From positions 1-50,914 of the forward strand of contig JAFGWI010000133.1 in assembly GCA_016937215.1 (NCBI GenBank): a DNA stretch of 50,914 bases. Reading direction: 5' to 3'. A program made the position numbers and the translations under genes. The notes beneath the pieces were generated by a model that ran no database searches, was not told the origin of the DNA, and saw nothing but the letters and a program-made list of their open reading frames with translations. Shown here one piece after another: positions 23,401-27,301 of the stretch. Each line of letters starts with the position of its first letter. The first letter of the stretch is position 1. The DNA is from Spirochaetales bacterium (GTDB lineage Bacteria > Spirochaetota > Spirochaetia > SZUA-6 > JAFGRV01).

Positions 23401-24798
23401 GGTCAAAGATTTATATAAAGAGTCGATTTCTCCATTAACTATCAGGTAAGACTCACTGCCGGCCTTAAAACCCTGGTTTTCTTCAGGCTGCATGAAGCGA
23501 AATAAATGAGAATCCTTTTGATAATAAACCTGGATGGAATCCTTGAAGCGAATGCTGGAAACACCGGGATCAGTAATATAATAGGGAGTATCTGCGGCAA
23601 CATAACTTATCACCCCGCTTGGAAAATATAAAAGATTATTAACATTTCGGGTTATCTTTACAGACGCCCCAGCTACAACCAGAATTTTTCCTTTAAATTC
23701 ATCATCTTCCCAATTGGCACTGCTATCAAAAAGCATGGTACCGGCTATATAAACCTCATTCGATTCTGGATCCGGGTTTGAATATAGAAAGTCCCCAGTG
23801 TAACTAGCGGTTGCTGTAATATCATTAAAGCCGCTTTTTAGATGAACATGCCGATTAAAGCTGCCATTTTTTAACACAGCCTGCTCGCCGTTAATAAAAA
23901 CACTGTCCAGTGATGATTCAACCTGTACTTCCACATAATCACTATTTAACAAAGCATGGTCCAGTGGTGAAATAATCCGAATATCAGATTCCAGGTCTGA
24001 AGAAAAAACCGTAACCGAATGGCTGGCAATTTCCTGCTCCAGAAAATCAGCCCGAAAAAGGCGGGCTGTCAAGGTATTAAGCCCCGGTTCAAGTTCCAGG
24101 CTTGTATCCACGCTGTCCTGTGCATAAAGAAAGCCAGAGTTCACGGAAAAGCTTTTTTCTGAACCATCCATGCCTTCATTAAGCAATTCCACCACATAAT
24201 CCCCCCGGGAACAAATCAAACTCAAATTTACCTGACTGGAATAAAGGGCCTGGTTATTTAAAGGACGCCTTATGCGTATAAATTCTTCGCCCATGGCCAT
24301 GGTAAGTCTGAAAAAAGAAGAATTGTCCCAGACAACATTATTCAGTTGGGTTTCATCGTTTTTCAGTAATACTCCATCGGAAAAACAAAGCTGCTGATAG
24401 TCATCGGAAGGGCCGATAACGCGGAAATAAATATCAGCAATAACACCGTTTTTCCCTGTACTAAACTCCGGCTCAGTCAGGCTGAAGGAAACCGCGATTT
24501 TTGATTGATCAAAACCCTTTGAAACCGAATTCTCGGCATAAAGAAGTTCTCCCTGGCCTTCACTATAACTAAAATCTGTTTCACGGATTTCATCAAACAT
24601 CAAAGTGGATTCATCATATTCCACATAAAAAAACAGATTATGAAGCCCTGGGTTATTTTCAAGTATCACCCTGGCTCTGACAAGGTCGTTGAGATGATAC
24701 TCAGCCCCATCCATCTCTATAACAACCCTGGGCTGCGCCCAGAGATTTATCAAAGTAAAAAGTATCATCACACAGATGAATCCGGATTTTTTTAACAT
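8401..24798 (-). CDS. Giant secreted multidomain surface protein (about 5465 aa)
   Basis: Starts at the ATG at 24798 with AAGGAG 7 nt upstream and a signal peptide (MLKKSGFICVMILFTLINL). Domains in order, at approximate residues: cohesin-like 20-165; Ig-like, glucodextranase-B-like segments; a propeller-like stretch 610-820; seven FG-GAP blades 1875-2265; LamG-like domains near 2470-2655 and 2880-3025; a PKD domain with DYDGDG near 3830; NHL-like repeats near 4000-4150; TolB/PD40-like blades 4260-4460; FN3 near 4545-4640; about eight PKD-like repeats 4640-5300; and a unique tail. All are adhesion or scaffold folds and no enzyme motif was seen. The stop codon overlaps the long start of the RHS gene, so the two are co-expressed. 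I infer a surface scaffold or carrier for the RHS protein. One uninterrupted frame of 16.4 kb implies selection. Confidence 0.9.
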   Translation of the reverse strand: MLKKSGFICVMILFTLINLWAQPRVVIEMDGAEYHLNDLVRARVILENNPGLHNLFFYVEYDESTLMFDEIRETDFSYSEGQGELLYAENSVSKGFDQSKIAVSFSLTEPEFSTGKNGVIADIYFRVIGPSDDYQQLCFSDGVLLKNDETQLNNVVWDNSSFFRLTMAMGEEFIRIRRPLNNQALYSSQVNLSLICSRGDYVVELLNEGMDGSEKSFSVNSGFLYAQDSVDTSLELEPGLNTLTARLFRADFLEQEIASHSVTVFSSDLESDIRIISPLDHALLNSDYVEVQVESSLDSVFINGEQAVLKNGSFNRHVHLKSGFNDITATASYTGDFLYSNPDPESNEVYIAGTMLFDSSANWEDDEFKGKILVVAGASVKITRNVNNLLYFPSGVISYVAADTPYYITDPGVSSIRFKDSIQVYYQKDSHLFRFMQPEENQGFKAGSESYLIVNGEIDSLYKSLTDPFELNHEKNTVTLEVTHYPFNPIEPLKSLFNTYENSVITTESAPDSAAKSPYCFFMENPISLQGLSDGEIKIVAYKNKKGQVWDDKITRYVYVDNQRLWINLVQPNVYSSDLLDSRDKLEKFNGIDGEVIESSVIAVSDEGEISLNAQTPTIENLGIVGIKDMAQAPDGNLYALVNASSSLVEIYKKALGESSWSIYARRTGLFGYSLAYSRLGLLLGASNIPSNGNSGLYLLNENDDDQADFINISFEEKDMAHVQFIRIQAEKIYLYGSLYKNLYSFAINSISESGGRLVVNKLDKFGFENRSHILDFILTKNAMGAVIRTDDATGNIRFYSRVGSSFVEDSLPLLDGAGPLSGSAVIYGPYADSSYEAFVVPVNGDSAEVIMKNIKTGSYFRRSLDMSSWDFDTLAGAGFKDERFYFVIEKDTTGSGVYEYSVHRGQVFFERVLEDLGYSVDSYALDSYGGLEKTGHKIFFTQSGAFYMGLDSENYPDATDLDSYIFYKKFVTSGSCEFDYLNRDIEGLSGFSFNVDPRWLQANGNIEMSFKLYSLDQDDMETEAIPALVLSDLVTLLDNADAGTLDSEAYKLSHYYDSADGLEKIYVEFPELIANSGNQDHFIRFNFGFNGSTQESPSISGLEVFKKITAKIANAPGQSLELPIQGYVYDRTVKSVELFNGSLPLGSSPVGRNGSFNLMLNLDKVVGSKVDVSVQCDNALGNHAQSDFVVEIVTSQNHLWDLEYQWGEAEPVSLNLDSTYPVNTSIRDMKLSGSYFGLSGAVVGYELRSAVDGEVLSQGILDKAPVDGEAFASFIATASLNNSESGYEAGTFSGKIRLAPNCQDLVIYIENPGGFRYELASSEGEYPSFVYTMPADQQEIRFEAEYSLDPAIEIGSAIPVSDLVKLTATESDGSPYVFTCSNAVVGEITSLEQFDEVLVKSYTPGLTFDNGSDEIIIAVEKGNRFAIPFTAMLGNSITQNFDIAVIPTIPVYNYLKKGVRLQITKDFENTHFVPDFSLIHPDNWSEEQKATLKNIPIRFIFEQGREDLPLNGMVTASLTVNFDQDNKIIGTVDKMNASEYCLKDSEGKVLDLQGIIRGRNRIQWTFEYRDLLQANAVTMSSSLSGREGMEDYIFDVNDSDVIMPTEVVFDPALDDTYYDNSLESDTGLPLNSFPLIQITKDLNSEVQLFLNGKLVQKLMADLASTETVEIHFDEASIKQGRNIIDVISIDKYNQETKFNYSFLYDSMAPKVSIAAVQGSDDFTRIVEIRAQVSEANFNRAFLHYGNDILNLEPEVVLTGDDFCELLWAGLELDPVFADIAVEVRDKSGKTAAVDVEGFADLKRPQAVEEREVPIELPDYDGEPMVAHETGYTNRPFPEHTKFAPAKLLEMVRVKDEVEDDAFILIENLSTLKLLSSDIQVSGSFGSSVAMSDLYAIVGAPHEDREFGDSLINAGAAYIFERQSDGTWRTMQVLHPSDGKSHDYFGYSVAVSGNCVIIGASSQADTGAAYIYEKQLDGTWGNEQIIHASDGELRDTFGCSVAISGNYVIIGASYKDEATGAAYIYKRQPDGTWGNEQKILPSNAQRLEFFGESVAISGDNVIIGAYNYGNSGTFFSGTGAAFIYHRQFDGSWGDEQIIKASNRQPNDWFGISVAISGDYAIVAAQGEDGNNDNSNYNSGAAYIYTKQIDGAWGNEKILYASNDQEDNRFGYSVSISGDCAIIGSSGGDVWSGSGHIYMRQIDGSWRSEQILLAPDQNVNDRFGLDVAVAGDYSIIGAHMKDYDVSDISIKYSGAAYIFSNGTTEWQSNPIVTDNTILDQYNKKYIVFQIQKNENFKSPGDLFRNSDEDVIRFRTYGLEQGIQDNNSVARVYPSLPEDGYLELNDSTIIDGLQYLYYVVDITDIKSEFLAAASTIIFTQDHLPVNQGTLELEYHPLALGLDIKDIYVTGNLPPVDSEDPPETIISDLVVCDINYQDENGTIDEDGNIPLLLQHEYYINDTSIEDCTAILDQDTDELSLSFWLRIEDENIMDSSYGNDNKRILTFQNNCGDEVLYLDYGVENEVPVLDLFHQAYGYEASFYGENDTKVDLDIGLGESSISKLNSWNYITLKFVNDPVDENIEIDIIVQHQDNDFETPVDTVQYRQSFNYPSGKLSSLRELFSKLYFGPEENSSELNTGFYSIANPFYINRILTDEEIIRFTNLYYENTVGDLSYSFNDSLELNNLNIRSKNGTSSDAFIENQNVDYSIPNNGGAFKGSSFHNNFFKTISDDDGEYVVLRDAEAAVYYNLEPSGGVDQFTLNLDQNVQKGTYYFGDKNSNYGLGTDSWYSITGNVIHLDSEKQAWICMSINGIEQRMELPLEGSFHFVYDNSTEMVPAQVKIYIETTGNITLGNNMILNHGYYKLPEVQGYDSTAATTTFAFDVSGSIDLWYKPFIINEEGFVNEKVVILDSEYVKIGGELVNGEAVYYAYVKEENGDPDIELHSNVKINHSWTHLQLAWDQDHHVVYFYINGKIAAFKEGVANANLPVFGTLDGVLPEGDNLFLGCNMNKTVFAEGYLDEIHISKYYAQSIYQEQNLHLRNPAKLVFDKAVQQIRLEEENGFTVDSDSYHYILKTTHNSIFHEGENPIIDLINYPGGRYQVDASMTINGYQFNDRITFNLDNKPLFNLVDYMPFLFSGEPTDLTFTFDYDHSYLFDTENLTYAGLGLQIFQKTGENTSSLYKEIYLCQDFLNQDSSSWILGTPGGSWIPFEPQNDGRLKINFENFETSQDLFFKADTFYFQNSISQAQLPDFEGLEKIDDIPLASLEADPEPEKTTIKDVVYQYMISIGLVGNGNVPPEILDDIAIEYEANRQSDQVEFSGERPLEQRNGVTDLRAYFYYDDIFGEAYGIYNCTFRLKYKGITYAIRENIELDWKEIILKDDNSDTEFHFSIDEFSLCSLDKDAGTADFYLQYTAQGVGNLEVNLEFRQNGELFDLPHHYSNVTNNQGYLFMDNKLVPEEGTYTARVRISAMDNNEESYIRTAYLELESTSLNLAPEVFFTNSVDSRIAYNDVFFSWKGFISDENGERVYNSDIEYSYSFDSYSLANPDKALWSAWSRDWRNVRYYNLEDGNHSFYVKARYDNKETAPLGNSFFVDIHRPTFDRERIDVQRNYDSQGILDSVTITGEAGAITDASLSSLSLSNGVKVELKADGSFTTGACMITTDGPTELVLTAMDGVGNYRDQSIMVDNSIISEITFPNTGNSVKYSPLTVVGKIREDIRSGMEIYVLDPFCEQGSPGDYSGWKKGVINPDRTFFVENIMVNPGTVEKQVSSTLKIATVFETGKVFERELEVKANLIVMPIEMILSTHAVEGESDPTEVTFSCYANVSDISSWSIDYDGDGVYDEIQLNDNPASDEARSFERSHIYSDIKQRNPRVRVITTDGNIFSVSQTLIIHEKIKEASHKLIPTPISLSTLTMPDQSERIYVLKEQTIEGSTHYVVDVFEIGQDANYISQLLFTINLTSLDIENPVIVRALDPDHLIIASHIDEASEIYELVTNSYGQFEIQKTLTLADELVDMSFDDSALYVSFADRNYLAELPMTDKMIPEAFDSEYVVIPNTRTAGAMGTNVGLAKDDMGVLMADFYNQRILRLTDSYSLVDQFGSYGMGEKEFLTPGIIRTFGDRAFVFDQTRQDIQVFDLFQNNGPTIDTFVPVCTLNYNLEPGYTNYLEAGFFNDIADMSIVVREEGYREYFYALILSRSSGKLAMLRIPQYKELRAKVRNNKIAFIKQGEILTAKPDGSDLRKILSSDSLPRIEGALDYPALSPDGRVMAFTSRLDLYIGKYFELENAGNPYAYDNVYLYNIESQELERLDLGSLEGYKIERPVFNSNGSTLVFSARQTGGLWQLYSFELESGNVNQIFESDENARFPYYSPDDRFIVYTTDYDGDEDIAILDTQNTNIRVDVTNNNARDSYPVWISVYPDEIGNDDYKIQSKIAYVSERGYEKDLYSVYIARYSDSDIRVVAEDGDQIGSDPDSAARLITAQGEEGDYPCFVGDSEAVVFEHFQDESYSLKQYDYKTTSLSDLTDPDDNYFDGARRPAGMKNSITNFTAENKNGDEMALSWNAYSEEGLIYTVQFQLDGSVEGEYTEKRIINQTSTRLQGLKMGARYRVRVCIIENQEEAASSQWRYVDIPSVVAKPSYSIDEVNPYLVHFHGWKPPAQYTPDTDWRFAWIIDNNEMMAQTSQDYSYEFSTSGEKTVKLKTWVGEYDEVDISDPMYITIKSDIVPTIDYTLAEDGSSLDLSCENSPGKKIDWANTSWTITGPNGGITQYNGPTVIADLNAFSRKVNVALTMRRIMVNGQQASDVLTISKVINLDFKDLKPVISIINDTENNRLIHFSGRDSLGSIDWFRSRWAIFSDATMIYQTEGVATFDYLFPEQNTEKVYSVSLTVPQRSNGETETISQIISVEATPIAAKIDYEILNLESDGEIIGQKILLDCTKSRGSNIDFTQARWSIPSAVSYGEQPVQMGPVAVYNLSGIEDKAVVDVSLTLYRQGGLDPKTTTQTLVISGDELAQGKLVVTPSITETSEGKSIVLDVLQSTGANILWDQTEWLIDGQYARKGPSVRYDIPASAEKKTVAYRCTLTRQGGGIQTEDGEFSIEAVNIKPFMNSKKIAPNVYQLDVLQTKGVNIDWERTRWYIHDGCQDVVVKQGASITHAFSLQEDKMGYPVIVEMFLKGDSMPFVRYESIDVEGDSLVPIIETMTDSDVDGAVLLSAESSQGSNIDWSQVKWTILETAQTLYGPVISYKFPPSDRSSYTAVLTLTRRLANGQLEVKSSAPTPVSVEPDEIVPKIKAWKDGDTLFLSAENSIGRGLLLDRAVWSFPGEGDSMSENINTKSGTLITNNFNVGARANATVGVRSQVVGPALGFGVVHELYYDVNANAHIGDEYTATDYSGNYADKTDSFSSSNYHSGPICRRYIGNVEKQIVTLYIYRMTPDGGVEGKSITINIVKSDLSSEATTWEGK
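8780..10890 (-). repeat. Tandem PKD-like repeats in the giant protein
   Basis: About eight repeats of 85-95 residues. Each carries a variant of S-x-G-x-N-I-D-W followed about four residues later by a conserved W (for example GSNIDWSQVKWTI, GANILWDQTEWLI, GVNIDWERTRWYI). DNA identity between copies is low, so this is an old protein repeat rather than a recent duplication. Confidence 0.7.
18000..19170 (-). repeat. Seven FG-GAP blades in the giant protein
   Basis: Seven units with the pattern FG-x-SVA-(I/V)-SG-(D/N)-x-x-(V/I)-IGA ... GAAYIY ... DG-x-W-x-x-E follow each other at about 150-180 bp. This would form one closed seven-bladed propeller. The block is AT-rich compared with the gene on its right-hand side. 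Confidence 0.8.
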
Positions 24799-24909
24799 GA
24801 AAGGTCTCCTTTTTATAATCACAAAGCCCCAATCCAGGGCAGATTTATTTTTTTATCCTAGTTTCCGTGAATTTTAATAAATACCGAATTGCTTGGAATC
24901 TAGATATAT

Positions 24910-25662
24910 TTAATTTTCTGTTAAAAGTATTTTATAATTTTCCACTCCATCAAAATCGATATTGGTCGATACAAATTCGATTCGGAACCCTGTAATATTC
25001 CTGCCAAAATCAACTCTATTAACTGACAGGTTCAAATTCTGTCTGATTTCACCATATACAATTTGAAGATTGTTTTTTAATGGACTATCTTCTTCAAATA
25101 CAATTTGCAATGAATACAATCCATCTGGGGGTATTGAATAAAAATCCCTGTCCTGGAAATCACCATAGTTGAAACTGTAGATTAAGCCATCATATTCACC
25201 AGGTGAAATTTGAATAGCATCAATAACATCATTATTGGGTTCATAACTATCTATTTTGAAACTATACACAGCCGCTATAAAGTTCGGATTTTTGGCCGAT
25301 TCCCCACCCTTTTTTAAAAAAGATATTCTGTAATAATAAACTTGATCGCGATTAGCTGAATAATCATCATAAAATTCAATCTCACTGAATAAAGTCGCCT
25401 CCAGGGCCTCTTCTTTTTTATCTGTATAACGGTAAATATTATACCCATCACAGCCTTCAACCTCATACCAGCGTAATTCAATGTGATCATCATATTGCAG
25501 GGAAAAAGCTTCAAGCCCCTGTACAGTACCTGTTACATTTACTTCCAGTGGAGATTTTTTCTCCTCTTTTTTTTCAGTTGAATTTATTCCCGGGCATGCT
25601 GTTAAAAGCAGTAATATCATTGCACTAATAAATAAAATTATGAGTTCTTTCTTTTTTTGCAT
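24910..25662 (-). CDS. Lipoprotein with FN3-like and PPC-like domains
   Basis: 250 residues. The signal peptide ends in LLLTAC, a good lipobox. A short K/E-rich linker follows, then a fibronectin-III-like domain (residues about 55-115, with IELRWYEVEGCDGYNIYR and a YYYRISF strand) and a C-terminal beta domain opening with SYEPNND, the usual start of a pre-peptidase C-terminal (PPC)-like domain. It lies 111 bp upstream of the giant gene on the same strand and is probably the first gene of that operon. A role as outer-membrane anchor or chaperone for the giant/RHS pair is inference from position. AAAAGGA lies about 10 nt before the start. Confidence 0.75.
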   Translation of the reverse strand: MQKKKELIILFISAMILLLLTACPGINSTEKKEEKKSPLEVNVTGTVQGLEAFSLQYDDHIELRWYEVEGCDGYNIYRYTDKKEEALEATLFSEIEFYDDYSANRDQVYYYRISFLKKGGESAKNPNFIAAVYSFKIDSYEPNNDVIDAIQISPGEYDGLIYSFNYGDFQDRDFYSIPPDGLYSLQIVFEEDSPLKNNLQIVYGEIRQNLNLSVNRVDFGRNITGFRIEFVSTNIDFDGVENYKILLTEN

Positions 25663-25691
25663 AATAGTATAATCCTTTTTTATTGAGGCTC

Positions 25692-25713
25692 TTACAAAAC
25701 TTCAGTTTTGTAA
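25692..25713. promoter_or_regulatory. Palindrome in the leader of the lipoprotein/giant/RHS operon
   Basis: Arms TTACAAAACT and AGTTTTGTAA (10 bp) with a 2-nt centre, about 30 bp upstream of the lipoprotein start. A second perfect palindrome, TTAATAA-G-TTATTAA, is at 25752-25766. Both could be operators for the toxin operon. No convincing -35/-10 pair was found with them. Confidence 0.4.
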
Positions 25714-25778
25714 AACCTTTAAAAATTACGTATAAGCTAATTTACTATAGTTTAATAAGTTATTAACTTTTCGTTACC

Positions 25779-25821
25779 TGCCAATTGCTAATGGCAGGGC
25801 TTTGGCAATTGGCTTTATTAT
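25779..25821. repeat. Two mutually exclusive hairpins in a leader
   Basis: CTGCCA can pair with TGGCAG, or GCCAATTGC can pair with GCAATTGGC. Both pairings use the same left bases, so only one can form at a time. The plus strand then runs into TTATTATTTTT. It may be a terminator remnant or an attenuator. There is no gene on the plus strand here. Confidence 0.35.
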
Positions 25822-26066
25822 TTTTGTGAATATTTTCCAAACAAACTGCCATAATGACAAAATCAGAAAATAAATGCTATCAGGCTGAGCCTTACTCATG
25901 CAAAATAGGTTATTTACTAACTAAAACTATTTTTATTATTGTTTTACGGAATTTGTTTAATATTAGTTTTAATTAAAGCAATTTTTATGCCAAGTTATAA
26001 ATAAATGCTATTTCCTTTTATTATGGTTAATTAAGGAAGGAACCTATTTTCTCGAAGGGAATTAAA

Positions 26067-26170
26067 TTATGCAAAATGCATAACTAAATAGCTTATTTCA
26101 AATAATTTTATATATTATAGAGAATTAAAAGCTATGCAAAATGCATAGCCCCTATGCATTTTGCATAGCT
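26067..26170. repeat. Tandem palindromes with ATGCAAAATGCAT core
   Basis: A first unit TTATGCA-AAA-TGCATAA at 26067-26083 is followed by a 19-bp perfect inverted repeat (26130-26148 and 26152-26170, 3-nt centre), each arm of which is itself a palindrome of the same type. Both units follow GAATTAAA. Apart from the elements listed separately, the stretch 25822-26233 is AT-rich and shows no gene. Confidence 0.6.
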
Positions 26171-26233
26171 CATTAATATTTTGGTATAAATACACAATAA
26201 TCAAAATAAAACATCATTTTTTACCCCACACCC

Positions 26234-26279
26234 AAAAAAAAACCGGCCCCGGAAAACAAAAACCTTTTCCAAAGCCGGT
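26234..26279 (-). terminator. Rho-independent terminator of the trx-grx operon
   Basis: Read on the minus strand, ACCGGC pairs with GCCGGT and GGAAAA with TTTTCC, followed by a run of nine T. It lies just after the glutaredoxin stop. Confidence 0.85.
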
Positions 26280-26301
26280 CCAATTATCTTGTTACAAAAC
26301 A

Positions 26302-26541
26302 TCAATTATTCGACTTGCTGATAAGCCTTTCCAGCCGCCCCTGATCAAAACCCACAATTATTTCACCATTAAAGTCTATCACAGGCACTCCGCCCTGGCG
26401 GGATTTATGCAGCATTTCATCTGCTTTCCGCTGGTCACGTGTTATGTCAAACTCGGTGAACTTTACTCCCCTTTCGCGGAAGTATTTTTTGGCCACCTGA
26501 CAGTAGCCGCAGCTGGGTGTGGTGTAAATGCTTACAGCCAT
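26302..26541 (-). CDS. Glutaredoxin / NrdH-like redoxin
   Basis: 79 residues with the redox motif C11-G-Y-C14 near the N terminus, the cis-proline motif GGVPVIDF and the glycine-rich GFDQGRLERLI end of the glutaredoxin fold. CGYC with GGVP suggests an NrdH-like or mycoredoxin-like protein reduced by a thioredoxin-type reductase rather than by glutathione, but this cannot be decided from sequence alone. AGGAGGAG lies just upstream of the start. It follows trxA by 13 bp and shares its terminator, so the two small cytosolic redoxins form an operon. Confidence 0.88.
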   Translation of the reverse strand: MAVSIYTTPSCGYCQVAKKYFRERGVKFTEFDITRDQRKADEMLHKSRQGGVPVIDFNGEIIVGFDQGRLERLISKSNN

Positions 26542-26554
26542 AATCTCCTCCTTG

Positions 26555-26893
26555 TTAATTTACTGATAATTTTTCAATCGCCTGTTTTAAGACTTCTTCA
26601 CTTTGAAGCCCCACAAACTGTTTGGCTACTTCACCGTCCTTGTATATAATCAAAGATGGAATTCCGGTTATGCCGTAGCGCATGGCTACTTCAGGGTTGT
26701 GGTCCACATCAAGTTTCGCAATAACTGCTTTTGTTCCAATTGATTTGGCCAGGTTGTCGATAATTGGCCCTTGCATGCGGCAAGGCATGCACCATTCAGC
26801 CCAGAAATCAACCAGGGTTATTCCATTGTTGATGGTTTGGTCAAAATTATCTGTGGTCAAGTGTTGTACACCGGTTACTTGTTCTGCTTTCAT
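26555..26893 (-). CDS. trxA: Thioredoxin with WCMPC active site
   Basis: 112 residues. The thioredoxin fold is complete: VDFWAEWC35-M-P-C38 active site, the buried aspartate in LVDF, KLDVDHNPEVAMRYGI and the cis-proline strand GIPSLIIYKDGE. The active-site dipeptide is MP rather than the usual GP, which may shift the redox potential. No signal peptide is present, so it is cytosolic. GAGG lies upstream of the start. It is the first gene of the trx-grx operon, with a good promoter and repeated operator-like octamers at 26968-27064. The likely substrates are ribonucleotide reductase and peroxiredoxins, inferred from the family. Confidence 0.92.
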   Translation of the reverse strand: MKAEQVTGVQHLTTDNFDQTINNGITLVDFWAEWCMPCRMQGPIIDNLAKSIGTKAVIAKLDVDHNPEVAMRYGITGIPSLIIYKDGEVAKQFVGLQSEEVLKQAIEKLSVN

Positions 26894-26967
26894 CTTTGTC
26901 CTCGCTTTCCGTTTTTTTATCGAAGGCAGCTATGTATCAAATTGGCTTTCTCCGATAAAACAGGGTC

Positions 26968-27064
26968 TATATCGTGTTACCCTTTATTTATATCGTAAAT
27001 ATACAATATAAATACAAAGGCGTCAAGCTTTTTTGGAATTTTTTTATCATATTTTTACGATATA
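26968..27064. promoter_or_regulatory. Three TATATCGT octamers around the trx promoter
   Basis: TATATCGT occurs at 26968-26975 and 26989-26996, and inverted (ACGATATA) at 27057-27064. The middle copy is part of the palindrome ATATCGTAAATATACAATAT at 26990-27009, which overlaps the -10 box. This arrangement suggests repressor binding. The regulator is unknown. Confidence 0.5.
26998..27026 (-). promoter_or_regulatory. Sigma-70 promoter of the trx-grx operon
   Basis: On the minus strand, TTGACG (27021-27026), a 17-bp spacer, then TATATT (26998-27003). The predicted start leaves a leader of about 100 nt before trxA. Confidence 0.65.
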
Positions 27065-27103
27065 AATACAGGACATGCCTAAAAGGCGGTCAATGGCATC
27101 TCT

Positions 27104-27258
27104 GCGTTAGGGATTGGAGCCATGGCCTGGCCTTTTTTCAAAAAGGACAGGCCAAAGCGTTTTTGCGCTTGCTTTTTCAAGCGCAAAAACCTTCGCAGCG
27201 ACAGCGAAGTGGCGGAAAGCCCGGCCTGAAATACCCCTGGGAATAGCAGGCAACGCCC
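27104..27258 (+). repeat. Structured dispersed repeat, copy A
   Basis: 155 bp. Conserved ends GCGTTAGGG and CAGGCAACGCCC pair with each other. Hairpin 1 (27124-27153) has arms of 14 bp with one mismatch. Hairpin 2 (27159-27190) has perfect 13-bp arms GTTTTTGCGCTTG / CAAGCGCAAAAAC. Then come a CTTCGC/GCGAAG stem, the block GGCGGAAAGCCCGGCCTG and a CCTG/CAGG stem. It lies between trxA and pbpC. Confidence 0.85.
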
Positions 27259-27301
27259 ATGGAATTATTCTGTTGTTGCCAAATATTCATGGTCCGGATT
27301 T

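Noticed and set aside
3113..24798. Tc-toxin (TcB/TcC-like) complex
   Set aside because: The FG-GAP and RHS parts recall it, but no SpvB domain, TcA-like pore or aspartyl autoprotease motif was recognised.
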